From Laccaria trichodermophora (Eukaryota > Basidiomycota > Agaricomycetes > Agaricales > Hydnangiaceae), in the NCBI GenBank assembly GCA_018417955.1, contig JACTVC010000044.1:62001-126000 (forward strand): 64,000 bases of DNA. The letters run 5' to 3'. Shown here piece by piece: positions 1 through 12,550 of the stretch. The translations under genes were made by a program, and so were the position numbers. A model generated the notes under the pieces. The model made no database searches. It saw nothing but the letters and a program-made list of their open reading frames with translations, and was not told the DNA's origin. Numbering within the stretch: the first letter of the stretch is position 1; each line of letters starts with the position of its first letter.

Positions 1-916
1 GAAGAAACCAAGATAATAATACATGTCAGGGTCCAATGGGGTGGTCACATGACCAATTTCCCAAAATAGGAAAAACAAACAAAAGCTGCAGCCTTGTATT
101 GTAGCTTTCAGAATCTCTTCAAATTATGTCCCAAAGTGCTCCTGTTGTGGAGATATGAGGCAAAACATCTTTCCTATGGCTAGCTTGATTTCAACATATT
201 TAGAAAGGTAAAAGAAGAGGCTAAATATCACATTGTGGGGAAATGACTAAAAAAAGGAAGAAGCCTGGCCTGAAAGGGACATTGTGTAAAACAGAAGAGT
301 CAATTGGGACTTCTTGACAAAGGCATGGGTGTGAGATGGTGGCAGAGAATATTTGGGGTATGCAACAGATAGTTCATGAGATGGTGACACAAGGTGATAC
401 CACATTAAGGTTATCCTGTAACCCAGGAACTTGGGCATGGTCACCTGGCACAGGACTCTGATATCCCAGAGGGGAGGTGTATGGCTGCCTAGCCATATAG
501 AATGGGGGTGACTCTGTCCACATGTAATATATGATGGACTTCAAAGAAACTATAAAAGAAATCATAGCTATAACTTGTATCAAAGGAAAGTCAGAAATAG
601 ACTACAAAATTTGCTTATAGACTAGAGGAGATTACAAAGAAACTACAAAATTGATCATTGGACTACACAAATTTCACACATAGATTACAAAAGACCACTA
701 CAAAGTTTGTAGCATCTACTTTTTGTGACTAGAAAAGTTTGTGGTCTGCATTTCTGACATTAGTTTGTAGTGTCCTTAAATATGAATAGCTCCAGGTAGG
801 TAGGGTTGGAAGATTGAGAAGTGTTGACATTTTGCCATTGCTGCATAAATGGTTTTGGTACCATACCAAATGTTGTCTTTCACATCAATACAGGCTATCC
901 TGTCTTTTCATAAGAG
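1..916. repeat. Arm of an old palindromic repeat (Z-type)
   Basis: No gene is seen here. Bases 1-290 reappear in reverse complement at about 59038-59330, and a diverged version lies at about 8090-8190. The same family forms the arms of element G. Bases 590-770 hold degenerate copies of the TTTGTAGTGTCC satellite. Bases 780-916 are repeated directly at about 7280-7396, which supplies the empty site for P1. Confidence 0.7.
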
Positions 917-1189
917 CACTTCAGTCACCCACCTTGACCAAGCTATTAGCTAGGAAATCTTGAAAAATTATCCAGGCTAATATTTGGCCGTTTATTTTTT
1001 TGCCTCTGGAGAAAAATATATTATTGCATTGGGCAAAAATGTTTGGCCTTCAATATTGTAACCAGAAATATTTGGGCTGATATTTTGTATTGAAAAATAT
1101 CCCAGCCATCTGAAAGTGGTCAGAAATATTTGAAGCATATTAGAGTGGTAGGAAATATTTGAAGTGTTTCAGACTGGTAGGAAATTTTT

Positions 1190-1405
1190 AAGCTGTGTGA
1201 CACTGCTGAAAAATGTTTTAGCCATGTCACACTGCTAAGAAATTTTTGAACCATATTACACTGCTGAGAAATTTTTTAGCCATGTCACACTGCTCGGAAA
1301 TGTTTTAGCCATGTCACACTGCTGAAAAATGTTTTGACCATGTCACACTGCTTGGAAATGTTTTAGCCATGTCACACTGCTTGGAAATGTTTCAGCCATG
1401 TCACA
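1190..1405 (+). repeat. Subterminal ~31-bp direct-repeat array of P1
   Basis: About nine copies of a unit containing GCCATGTCACACTGCT followed by an A/T-rich stretch. The mirror array is at about 6719-6934. Similar arrays sit about 270-300 bp from the ends of C and E, with shorter degenerate ones in B. They are candidate transposase-binding repeats, judged by position only. Confidence 0.75.
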
Positions 1406-3189
1406 TAGGCAAAAAATTTCCTGCCAGTGTCACAGAGTATCTGGGGTCCTAGTTTCAAAAAAAAAACTTCAAAAATTTCTGACCATTCAAACTTTTATCT
1501 TCTGGATTCAACTTTTCTACAAAATTTATCATAAGGATCATTTTGGTCCTAAACTTCCATTTTTACTTTATATCATATTTTTCTTATAGAAAAACTAGAT
1601 TATATATTGCATTCAGCACTATCTATTGGTATTCAGCTATTTGTTATATATTTATAGCCTCTAAATTCTACTCTATCAGATAATAAAGGTTGCTACTGAC
1701 TGCTCTTATGTTGGGTATATATTGATAACTATCTATAATAGTCTAGCCTTACCTACTGAATTATTACTGATGTCTATTATTCTTGCAAATTACCAGAAGT
1801 AAATATTGGCTGATGTGTGAACCATATTTCTTCACTGAAGTATGTTTCTGAAGACTAGAGTGAGTTTGGGAACTGTCAGATTGACTATGCCAGCTTTTTT
1901 TTTCACTTTTATAGAGGTATGTATATTTCTGAGGACTGCAGAGAGCTCTGAGGATTGTCAGTGTCTGAAGTTATAGATATGTATAATATGATGTATTCAT
2001 ATCTGTTAACCATAATAACATGCTGACTACCAGTACTTTACTGTGCCCCACCTATTTCTGCAGGAATGGCTAAAATCTCCTAGAGTTCTGGTCTCTCTAT
2101 TACAAATACTTGAATTTCCTTTTTTAGATATAGACCTTAGACCTTGACAACAGTACCCAACAACAAGTCCTATTTTTTTCTCATTTTTACCACATTTTCT
2201 AAATGATTTTCATTTAAAATAGTAATTGTGCCTCATTTACTCTGATTTCAGCTCTGCAACATTATAACCAATAGTGATTACCATCTAATATTTTCTTTAA
2301 TGTTTCTTGTACTTTATTGTAATTTTCTGGCAATATTTGCACAAATTACCTTATTTGGAAATATGCATAGACCATGTGCACTATACACCAACATTGTCAA
2401 TAACAGTTACAGCTGAATGCAGAATGATAGGCCATGCCAGACCGACACATGCACAGGGCAGACTGTCAAATTTTCAAAGCAATATGATGGCTGAGGCTGC
2501 TGAGTTCTCACCAAGTTCTCACAATGAGTCAAATAATTGATGTTACTGTAGTACCACAGTAACATTTGAGAGTCTGCTCTATGTATGTGTTGATCTGCAT
2601 AATCTATCATTCTGCATTCAGCTGTGATGGTATGTCTATTCTTTTCCTTTTTTTTCTGTTTTTCTAGGTATATTTGTATCATTTACCATATTAGAAAATA
2701 TCCACAGACCATGTATATGGTATAGAAATATTGTTAACAATAGTCTATTATTTTTCTCTATTTCTTCTGATTTTCTGGCTATATTTTCATTCATTACCAT
2801 ATTTGGAAATATGCACAGACCAAGTAAACAGTACATCAACATTATCAACAACCATTTATATCATGTAATTTTTTTTTCCTAACTTTTCTAGCTATATTTG
2901 TATTAATTACCATTTTAGGAAATGTGCACAGACCATGTATACAACACCCCAATATTGTCAACAACAGTCCATTATTTTTCTCTTTTTCTTCTAATTTTTT
3001 GGGCTAAATTGAATTATTAAATTATTATGTTAGGAAATGTACCCAGACCATGTATCTATTTTTCCCCCCTTTTGTCTGACTCTCTGGATATATTTCCAGA
3101 ATAGGAAATGTGCACAGGCCATCAACAACAGTTTATTATTTTTTCTCCTTTTTTTTCTGATAGCAGTGGTGGTATTGTAAGTGCCAAAA

Positions 3190-3365
3190 TCTTTCTCAGA
3201 TCACATGTTATATTACATGACCAGATCATATGATCCATCACATGATCACATCACATGACGATGTCACCTGACTATCATATATCACATGATCGTGTCACAT
3301 GATTTTATTGTCCCATGTCATACCATATGACTGTATCACATGACTGTTATATCACATGATATGGA
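3190..3365. repeat. Cluster of TCACATGA-type motifs in the P1 loop
   Basis: About ten close-set copies of a CATGTGA/TCACATGA palindromic core, with variants, lie at the inner edge of the left arm. A matching cluster is at 39137-39262 in the loop of element C. It could be a simple minisatellite or an E-box-like binding array. Confidence 0.6.
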
Positions 3366-3448
3366 ATATGAATAACTACATGAGTTAGATGTTTGTTTGT
3401 TATTTGTGCTATTACTTCCATGCCCATCGATACATGTCCTTGCTTTGT

Positions 3449-3587
3449 ATTTATGACTACTACTGACAAGTATACAAAGGAGTCATGTAACACAATCGCT
3501 AAGCAATGGAAAGTAAATAATCTAAAAGATGGATAAGATCCCATATATGCCAGCCATTTCCATACTTGTCACTAGTAGTCCCTTGTA
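3449..3587. mobile_element. Small MITE in the P1 loop
   Basis: This is a stretch of about 139 bp bounded by inverted copies of GACTACTACTGACAAGTAT (one mismatch on the right). A second complete copy is in the loop of C (38933-39054), in the opposite orientation. A copy lacking its right end is in B at about 13355-13450. It has no coding capacity. Confidence 0.6.
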
Positions 3588-3589
3588 TG

Positions 3590-4884
3590 AGGGGTCAGGC
3601 TATCAGATATATTCCCTATTCAATGGATCCTACCCTACATATGCATATCACAGTAGTCACACTCAGGTTATGTTATATTTTAGTCATGTTTCTTATGCAT
3701 CTTTGTACATGCATCTTCTCTGTTTCCACTTGCATCTAAGAGTATTGTCTTCATGACTGTTTATCAAGCTTAGTGAAGGAATAGAGTGACAAGGTCAGCT
3801 GTAGATTGTGACTCTTTTAGGAGAGCTTGTGTGAGGATAGGTAGTAGACATCATGTGACCAGTACTTCCTGCTAAACCCTTCTGCAGCATTCTGGGAAAG
3901 GTGACTACAGCTACACTTGTGACATTCTAGAGCATAAGTAGCTACTCACTTAGCTTGCCAGACACTTATATTGACATTACTCCAAGAGTACAAGTGTCAG
4001 CATAGTTTATCAGGGCAGGTCTTATCAGATCTGCAGTGTTATCCCATCCTGCATCTGTATCCAACCACTCATGGACTTCCCAAGAGATAGCAGAGGTTAC
4101 AGTACTTTGCACTGTTGTTTGCATAATGAAGTTTAGGAATCACATGTATATGTATTGTATTGTGACCCACAAATTGGGAAGTAAGAGATCAGTTACATCC
4201 ACCAAGGCATGTAATGTCTAGCACTGATAGATGTTGCTCATCATAGCAAACAATGATCTGTGCCTGGATCTCATCTGATATCTGAGGCACCATGAGAGTC
4301 GGGGTTTGAGAGATTCAAAATGCCCTGATACATGACAATCTGTGATGAAGATACAAAATCAAATATGATTTTCATAATTTCAGTGTGCAAACAGGAATGC
4401 AAAGAACTGTAGCTTTGGATTTCTGGAGCAATCTCAAATCTTGCTAAAATATGCCTACATCTAGTCTCTTTCCCCCATTCTTCTTCTCTTTGGACTGAGC
4501 TGCAGCTCAGCCTTCACATACTTGCAATACCACTTTCATTGACAGCTCCTGCATTTGATGCACAGATAATCCATTCCAATATATAGAATTTTACCAGAAT
4601 AAAATCAGAAAAAAATAGGGAGAGTGGTGATGATGGGGTACTATTCACATGGTCTGTGCACATTTCCTAATATAGTAATTAATGAAAATATAGCCAAAAA
4701 TGAGAAAAGAAATTCACATAACATAAATGGTTGTTGATAATGTTGATGTATTATTTACTTGGTCTGTGCATATGTCCAAATATGGTAATTAGTAGAAATA
4801 TAGCCAGAAAATCAGAAAAAAAAGAGAAAAATATGTGACTATAGTTATCTCATATGCATTAAATAGTTGTTTATGTTGTGCATC
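3590..4884. repeat. P1 loop: segments shared with B and D
   Basis: No gene is seen. About 3990-4100 and 4430-4590 match, in reverse, the segment of B at about 12930-13230. About 4220-4440 matches, in reverse, part of D at about 31540-31690. The loop is therefore a mosaic of fragments from related elements. Confidence 0.5.
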
Positions 4885-7207
4885 ATATGATCTGGTCATG
4901 TAATATAACATGTGATCTGTCTTTCCAAGAAAGATTTTGGCACTTACAATACCACCACTGCTATCAGAAAAAAAAGGAGAAAAAATAATAAACTGTTGTT
5001 GATGGCCTGTGCACATTTCCTATTCTGGAAATATATCCAGAGAGTCAGACAAAAGGGGGGAAAAATAGATACATGGTCTGGGTACATTTCCTAACATAAT
5101 AATTTAATAATTCAATTTAGCCCAAAAAATTAGAAGAAAAAGAGAAAAATAATGGACTGTTGTTGACAATATTGGGGTGTTGTATACATGGTCTGTGCAC
5201 ATTTCCTAAAATGGTAATTAATACAAATATAGCTAGAAAAGTTAGGAAAAAAAAATTACATGATATAAATGGTTGTTGATAATGTTGATGTACTGTTTAC
5301 TTGGTCTGTGCATATTTCCAAATATGGTAATGAATGAAAATATAGCCAGAAAATCAGAAGAAATAGAGAAAAATAATAGACTATTGTTAACAATATTTCT
5401 ATACCATATACATGGTCTGTGGATATTTTCTAATATGGTAAATGATACAAATATACCTAGAAAAACAGAAAAAAAAGGAAAAGAATAGACATACCATCAC
5501 AGCTGAATGCAGAATGATAGATTATGCAGATCAACACATACATAGAGCAGACTCTCAAATGTTACTGTGGTACTACAGTAACATCAATTATTTGACTCAT
5601 TGTGAGAACTTGGTGAGAACTCAGCAGCCTCAGCCATCATATTGCTTTGAAAATTTGACAGTCTGCCCTGTGCATGTGTCGGTCTGGCATGGCCTATCAT
5701 TCTGCATTCAGCTGTAACTGTTATTGACAATGTTGGTGTATAGTGCACATGGTCTATGCATATTTCCAAATAAGGTAATTTGTGCAAATATTGCCAGAAA
5801 ATTACAATAAAGTACAAGAAACATTAAAGAAAATATTAGATGGTAATCACTATTGGTTATAATGTTGCAGAGCTGAAATCAGAGTAAATGAGGCACAATT
5901 ACTATTTTAAATGAAAATCATTTAGAAAATGTGGTAAAAATGAGAAAAAAATAGGACTTGTTGTTGGGTACTGTTGTCAAGGTCTAAGGTCTATATCTAA
6001 AAAAGGAAATTCAAGTATTTGTAATAGAGAGACCAGAACTCTAGGAGATTTTAGCCATTCCTGCAGAAATAGGTGGGGCACAGTAAAGTACTGGTAGTCA
6101 GCATGTTATTATGGTTAACAGATATGAATACATCATATTATACATATCTATAACTTCAGACACTGACAATCCTCAGAGCTCTCTGCAGTCCTCAGAAATA
6201 TACATACCTCTATAAAAGTGAAAAAAAAAGCTGGCATAGTCAATCTGACAGTTCCCAAACTCACTCTAGTCTTCAGAAACATACTTCAGTGAAGAAATAT
6301 GGTTCACACATCAGCCAATATTTACTTCTGGTAATTTGCAAGAATAATAGACATCAGTAATAATTCAGTAGGTAAGGCTAGACTATTATAGATAGTTATC
6401 AATATATACCCAACATAAGAGCAGTCAGTAGCAACCTTTATTATCTGATAGAGTAGAATTTAGAGGCTATAAATATATAACAAATAGCTGAATACCAATA
6501 GATAGTGCTGAATGCAATATATAATCTAGTTTTTCTATAAGAAAAATATGATATAAAGTAAAAATGGAAGTTTAGGACCAAAATGATCCTTATGATAAAT
6601 TTTGTAGAAAAGTTGAATCCAGAAGATAAAAGTTTGAATGGTCAGAAATTTTTGAAGTTTTTTTTTTGAAACTAGGACCCCAGATACTCTGTGACACTGG
6701 CAGGAAATTTTTTGCCTATGTGACATGGCTGAAACATTTCCAAGCAGTGTGACATGGCTAAAACATTTCCAAGCAGTGTGACATGGTCAAAACATTTTTC
6801 AGCAGTGTGACATGGCTAAAACATTTCCGAGCAGTGTGACATGGCTAAAAAATTTCTCAGCAGTGTAATATGGTTCAAAAATTTCTTAGCAGTGTGACAT
6901 GGCTAAAACATTTTTCAGCAGTGTCACACAGCTTAAAAATTTCCTACCAGTCTGAAACACTTCAAATATTTCCTACCACTCTAATATGCTTCAAATATTT
7001 CTGACCACTTTCAGATGGCTGGGATATTTTTCAATACAAAATATCAGCCCAAATATTTCTGGTTACAATATTGAAGGCCAAACATTTTTGCCCAATGCAA
7101 TAATATATTTTTCTCCAGAGGCAAAAAAATAAACGGCCAAATATTAGCCTGGATAATTTTTCAAGATTTCCTAGCTAATAGCTTGGTCAAGGTGGGTGAC
7201 TGAAGTG

Positions 7208-7830
7208 ATAAGAGAGCCAACTAAAAGTTTGTGATCTGCTTTTCTGACATATGGTTTGTAGTGTCCTTCCATGTGGATATGGTTGAAGGACTGAGAAGTG
7301 TTAACATTTTGCCATTGCTGCATAAACAGTTTTGGTACCATACCAACAGTTGTCTTTCACATCAATACAGGCTATCCTGTCTTTTCATAAGAGAGCCAAC
7401 TATGCCATCTCTGACCTCAGTCACTTTCTACTTATCTCAGAAGCCACTGTTCTATGTCTGACTAGCCATCCTTGACAATGATTTCTTGGATGGACATAAA
7501 TTCTCTGTCATACAGGTGCAAGCTATCCTACTTGTCACCTTCTAAATCTTATCACACTCAGCCTCAATAAGATTCATGAAAGGGTACCAAGAGTTGATGA
7601 TTGGGACAGCTTCATCCTCTCTCTTGGCAGGATTCTGGTGAAGGACAACTCTGAATTTGGTTGATCATTGCTAACATGACCTGACTTTGGTGTTGAAGGT
7701 TGTAAAACCTTCAAGGACCAATCAACTTATCATGCATGCAGTACTGTAGCCAAGGCATTAATGTGAAAGACAACATCTGGTATGGTACCAAAACCAATTA
7801 TGCAGCAATGGCAAAATGTCAACTTGTGTA
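7208..7830. repeat. Right flank of P1 with an uninterrupted copy of its target
   Basis: About 7280-7396 repeats the left flank of P1 (about 780-916) and runs unbroken through the target ATAAGAG into AGCCAACTA, as the joined flanks of P1 would. About 7735-7830 is a third copy, inverted. No gene was recognised. Confidence 0.7.
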
Positions 7831-8950
7831 AGAGGCCATTGCAAGCATGGCAGAAACGAGTCCTCTTTTGCAAGGGCAATAGTAATCTATTTCTATTATC
7901 TTCTGCTTGTTTCTTTTTTTCTAGGTACCTTTTTATCACAAATAAGTACCATTTTCTATTTGAATCTTGCAGTACCTCAGCATCATTACCAGCAATGAAA
8001 AACAATGTCACACTTGGAAAAGTCTTTTACATATATCTTGACAATGGAAGCAGTTCAGAATATAGCTCACATAGAGTCAAGAAGCTACAGTGTATGGCTA
8101 CAACTTTCATTTTCACCATTTTTCATAATTGATCATGTGACTATCATCCCAAGATCCCATTACATGGACCCTGATAGATAAAATTATTCTTCACTTGGTT
8201 TTCTTCACTTTTTGGTCAAAGAAGGTGATATTTTCTTTGTGGAATGGACTCTGAAGGCAGTGTCTGATGTTCTATACATCATTCAAATATCTTTCTCATT
8301 TTTCTGCTATTTTCCACCTAATTTTGGATATATTACCATATTTGGAACTAGACCCTGGACCCTGACAACATTACCTCATGTTATCACCAAGAATAAGCAC
8401 TATCTCCCATTTTTTCCTGATTTTTGGGGTATTTTTTGGCCATCTTTGGGTATATTACCATATTTAGAAATGGACCCTGGACCCTGACAACATTACTCAA
8501 CATTATTACTAGCAATGGGCACCATCCCCCAGTTTTTCTAATTTTTTTGGCTTTTTTTCAGGCTGTTTCTGCTATATTACCATATTTAGGTATGCACCCT
8601 GGACCCTGAAAACAACCCCCAATGTCATCACCAATGATGAACACCACCCTCCATTTCTTTCTGATTTTTCAGTTATTTTGTGGTTATTTTTGGCTAAATT
8701 ACCATATTTGGAAATGTGCCCTGGACCCTGAAAACAACCTCCAACATCATCACCAATAGTGAGCACCTCCCCCAAATTTTTCTGAATTTTCTGCTATTTT
8801 ATTGTTATTTTACATCTGAAAAAGCGTACATTTCCTAATTTAGACATGCCCCCTGGACCCTGAAAACAACCTCCAACATCATCATCAACAGTGAGCACCA
8901 CCTCTGATTTTGCCTGATTTTTCTGCTATTTTAGTGCTATTTTTTATTTA
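7831..8950. repeat. Z-type arm with tandem CCCTGGACCCTGA repeats
   Basis: About 8090-8300 matches the arm of element G (18770-18960). About 8320-8930 holds five tandem units of about 115-120 bp, each with ACCATATTT, CCCTGGACCCTGA and CATCACCAA motifs. The same units occur in G (16380-16880 and its mirror) and, more diverged, at 52380-52680. It is non-coding. Confidence 0.65.
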
Positions 8951-8954
8951 AAAA

Positions 8955-9900
8955 TGATATCATGTGGATTCAAGTTCAGTATACAGAAACCAACATTTCC
9001 TGAGGATACATATGTCATTTCAGACTAATTATTTGTATTTACCTACATTCAGCCCCATTTCAGAATAATCCTACAATTAAGGAGTGCAAACTGCAAAAAA
9101 AAAAATCATGTCATTTGGACCAGATTTGGCAGAGTTGCATATAAAACTTCATTTCCACCAAGATAGATTACTAATCATTCAACATGGGCAAACAATTCTA
9201 CCACATGTGCAGTAAGTCAGTTTGCATTTGTTTTTAACCATGTGATATCATGTGGATTCAAGTTCAGTATACAGAAACCAACATTTCCTAACAATACATA
9301 TGTCATTTCAGACTATTTATTTGTATTTACCTACATTTATCCTCATTTGAGAATAATCCCACAGACAAGGATTGGATACTGCAAAAAAAACTGTGTCATT
9401 TGGATCTGAAGTGGCAGAGCTACATAGAAACCTTGGTTTCTGCCAGCAGAGATTACTAAGCATTCAACATATACAAACAGAACTACCACACGCGCGGTAG
9501 GTCACTTTGCATTTGTTTGCAACCATGTGATATCATGTGATTCAAGTGCAGTATACAGAAACCAATGTTTCCTGAGAGTACACATGTCATGTCAGACTAT
9601 TTATTTATATTTACCTACATTTAGCCTCATTTCAGAATGGTCCTATAATTAAGGAGTGCAAACTGCAAAAAAAACCATGTCATTTGGACCAGATTTGGCA
9701 ACTACATACATAAAACCAACATTCCCTGAGAGTACACATGTCATTTTGAACTATTTATTTGTATTTACCTACATTTAGCCTCATTTCAGAATGATCCTAC
9801 AATTAAGGAGTGCATACTGCAAAAAAAACCACATCATTTGGACCAGATTTGGCAGAGCTACATACAAATCTTCATTTTCGCTAAAAATGATGACTAAGCA
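8955..9900 (+). repeat. Tandem repeat, unit ~285 bp, about 3.5 copies
   Basis: Units begin near 8955, 9240 and 9525 with GATATCATGTGATTCAAG-like sequence. A shortened unit begins near 9712. Each carries a CTACC...GGTAG near-palindrome also seen at 57543-57560 and 58306-58324. No coding potential was recognised. Confidence 0.8.
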
Positions 9901-9905
9901 ATGAC

Positions 9906-9959
9906 GTGTGCCAAGGATCGTCTGAACCTGCGCTGGGGTTCAGACGATCCTTGGCACAC
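9906..9959. repeat. Perfect 23-bp-arm hairpin at the edge of A
   Basis: The arms 9906-9928 and 9937-9959 are perfectly complementary around an 8-nt loop. A related imperfect hairpin, with the same TCTGARCC/GGYTCAGA core, is at 58374-58438. It ends three bases before the left terminus of A. Confidence 0.8.
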
Positions 9960-10106
9960 ATCCACTTCAGTCACCCATTTTAGGGTACCTATGAGGTACG
10001 TCAATTCCTTGATTTAGGGTACCTTGAGGGTACCCATTCCGGGGTGGTATATGAGCTCGATACCAATACCATGGTACCATGGAATGGAAAACCCATACCA
10101 TATCCC

Positions 10107-10627
10107 CACTTCAGTCACCCACCTTGAACAAGCTATTAGCTAGGAAATCTTGAAAAATTATCCAGGCTAATAGATCCTCTGGCCGGTTTTTTTTTTGGCC
10201 TTTGGAAGGAAATATATTATTGGATTTGATAGAAAATGTTTGACCTCTAATATTGTGACCAGAAATATCTGGGTAGATAAATTGTGTTCAAAAATATCCT
10301 AGTCAAGTGAAAGTGGTCAGAAATATTTGAAGGGTGTCAGACTGGTAAGAAATATTTGAAGTGTGTCAGACTGGTAAGAAATATTTGAGCCAAGTCAAAC
10401 TGGCCAGAAATGTTTGAGGTGTGCCAGAGTGACTGGAAATTTTTCAGTGGTGTGACATTGCTTGGATATATTCTAAGCATGTCACACTGCTAAAAAATCT
10501 TTTGGCCTTGTCACATGGCTAGAATATTTCCTACCAGTGTCACGGAGTATCTGGGGTCCCAGTTTCAAAAAAAAAAAACTTGGTTTTTTTGGCACAGTTC
10601 TCTCAATATTTTGCACATTGCTTTTTT
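10107..10627 (+). repeat. Left terminal inverted repeat of B
   Basis: It matches 46803-47322 in reverse. It contains a short, degenerate version of the GTCACACTGCT array (about 10440-10545) and the conserved box CTGGGGTCCCAGTTTCA at 10551-10567. Confidence 0.85.
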
Positions 10628-10782
10628 TTCTTCTTATCCAGATCACAACCCAAAGTTCTGCCCATTTCAAACCATGTATGGTTCCATTCTATAACAGCTA
10701 TTGAGGTTGAATTGAAGGGTGAACAATGGAGGGTTGCCAGAGAAGGTTTTCCACTCTCAATGAGAACTCATCTAAGTTAGCA

Positions 10783-11210
10783 TCCCCCAGTAGCTTTCCC
10801 CCATTGTTTTCACCAAAGCCCCACTTCTATCTGTCATGTTCACCACCCAAAACTCATCTATATTAGCATCCTCAGCAGCTTTCCACCATTGTTTTCACCA
10901 AAGCCCCACTTCTATTTGCCATTTTCACTACCCAAAACTCATCCAAGTTAGCATCCCTCAGCAGCTTTCCCCCATTGTTTTCACCAAAGCCCCACTTCTA
11001 TCTGTCATGTTCACCACCCAAAACTCATCTAAGTTAGCATCCCTCAGCAGCTTTCCCCCATTGTTTTCACCAAAGCCCCACTTCTATCTGCCATGTTCAC
11101 CACCCAACTCATCTAAGTTAACATCCCCCAGCAGCTTTCCCCCATTGCTTTCATCAACACACCACTTCTATCTGCCATGTTCACCACCCAAAACTCATCT
11201 AAATTTCTCC
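10783..11210 (+). repeat. Minisatellite, unit ~84 bp, five copies
   Basis: Units carry AGCAGCTTTCCCCCATTGTT and CATGTTCACCACCCAAAAC. Related units in the opposite orientation occur at about 21810-22005 and 34980-35165. The long open frame across the array (10836-11381) is a product of the repeat, not a convincing gene. Confidence 0.8.
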
Positions 11211-12130
11211 CCAAAACCCCTGCTCAGTGTCTCTATTCCCTTTGACCACCCTCCCCTCCACCTCTGCCTCTACTTCAGCTCTGAGATCTCCAAGTGCACC
11301 TTAGCATCCCCCCAGTCAAACCCCTCACATGTGATATCCAACATCACACCCAACCCACTTTCACCAACAAGGATTCTTTGATGCTGAAGAATAAATATGA
11401 ACTACTGCCTTACTTTTTCTCACCAATATTTCTTCAGAACTCAAACATTTATTAACTTGTCAAAAATATCCAAGAGATATCAAAAAGATTTCTTAGTTTG
11501 CAAAACATTTCTTGCTCCAGGCAAATATTTATTCAAAAGAATTCTTCGCAAGCCAAACATTTCCAAATATGATAAGAAATATGTCACAAAGATTTCTTGT
11601 CAGTACAAACATTTTGAAGAAGATTTCTTATCCAGTCAAAGATCTTTGAACTTGTAAATATTTCCAAAGAAATATCTCACGAAGATTTCTTATCCAGTCA
11701 GAGATCTTTGAACTTGTAAACATTTCCAAGTACAATAAGAAATATTTCACAAAGATTTCTTGTCAGTACAAACATTTTGAAGAAGATTTCTTATCCAGTC
11801 AAAGATCTTTGAACTTGTAAACATTTCCAAGTACAATAAGAAATATTTCACAAAGATTTCTTGTCAGTACAAACATTTTGAAGAAGATTTCTTATCCAGT
11901 CAAAGATCTTTGAACTTGTAAATATTTCCAAATACAATAAGAAATATTTCACAAAGATTTCTTGTCAGTACAAACATTTTGAAAAAGATTTCTTATCCAG
12001 TCAAAGATCTTTTATCTTGGTAAGAAATACTTGGGGCCCAATCATTTCTGAAGTCAGAAATATCTTACAAAGATTTCTTAATTCAGCCAAACATTTTTCA
12101 ACTTGTCAAAAAACATTTCACAACCTTTCA
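11211..12130 (+). repeat. Tandem repeat, unit ~101 bp
   Basis: From about 11560 to 12010, copies of a unit with CAAACATTTTGAAGAAGATT recur at about 11608, 11769, 11869 and 11970; the first interval holds a partial extra unit. Bases 11211-11390 resemble the repeat units at 25060-25330 in element D. It is non-coding. Confidence 0.7.
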
Positions 12131-12189
12131 TGAAAACAGATTTTGATCTGGTGGTAAACATCAAGGATAGACTAGTTTCAGTTCAAAAG

Positions 12190-12445
12190 AAAGCAGCAAT
12201 ACGATGATTGTAGAGTAAATTTATGAGGTGGATCGAAAAGAGGGGCAAGTAGGAAGGAGGGACTCAATGGTAAGCAAGATAAAACAGTTGTAAAGTGAAG
12301 GGACAGCTGGTAAGGGGAAAGCAGTAATAAGACGATTGTAGAGTAAAGTTATGATGTGGATCAAAAAGAGGGGCAAGTAGGAAGGAGGGACTCAATGGTA
12401 AGCAAGATAAAACAGTTGTAAAGTGAAGGGACAGCTGGTAAGGAG
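12190..12445 (+). repeat. Two-copy tandem repeat, unit ~124 bp
   Basis: Two nearly identical copies, each with GGGGCAAGTAGGAAGGAGGG and a following purine-rich tract. No function is assignable. Confidence 0.75.
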
Positions 12446-12550
12446 AGACCAAGACAAGGCCAAGTTAGTTAGACCAAAATAATGCTAAGTTGCTGGTAGA
12501 CATTCAATAGTAAGCAATAATAAAATGATTGTAAAGTCAAACATACATCA

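Larger units (their letters stand above)
917..7207. mobile_element. P1: palindromic non-autonomous KDZ-type element
   Basis: The element starts CACTTCAGTCACCCACC and ends in the inverse. Its arms are 917 to about 3234 and about 4885 to 7207, each about 2.3 kb and nearly identical, with an 8-bp indel near 3200/4930. They enclose a loop of about 1.65 kb. The flanks carry the 7-bp repeat ATAAGAG (910-916 and 7208-7214). The related elements B, C and E have 8-bp duplications, so one base may have been lost. No convincing gene lies inside; the open frames in the arms are mirror copies of each other. The ends, subterminal arrays and parts of the loop match B, so it is best read as an internally rearranged derivative of a B-type transposon. 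Confidence 0.9.

Noticed and set aside
1398..1589. 63-codon frame conserved in P1, E and (variant) C arms
   Set aside because: It recurs only because the arms are copies. It is AT-rich and low in complexity, with variants differing by frame changes, so it is unlikely to be a gene.
10836..11381. 181-codon open frame on the plus strand
   Set aside because: It runs along an 84-bp minisatellite; the peptide is just the repeat translated, and related arrays elsewhere do not keep the frame.
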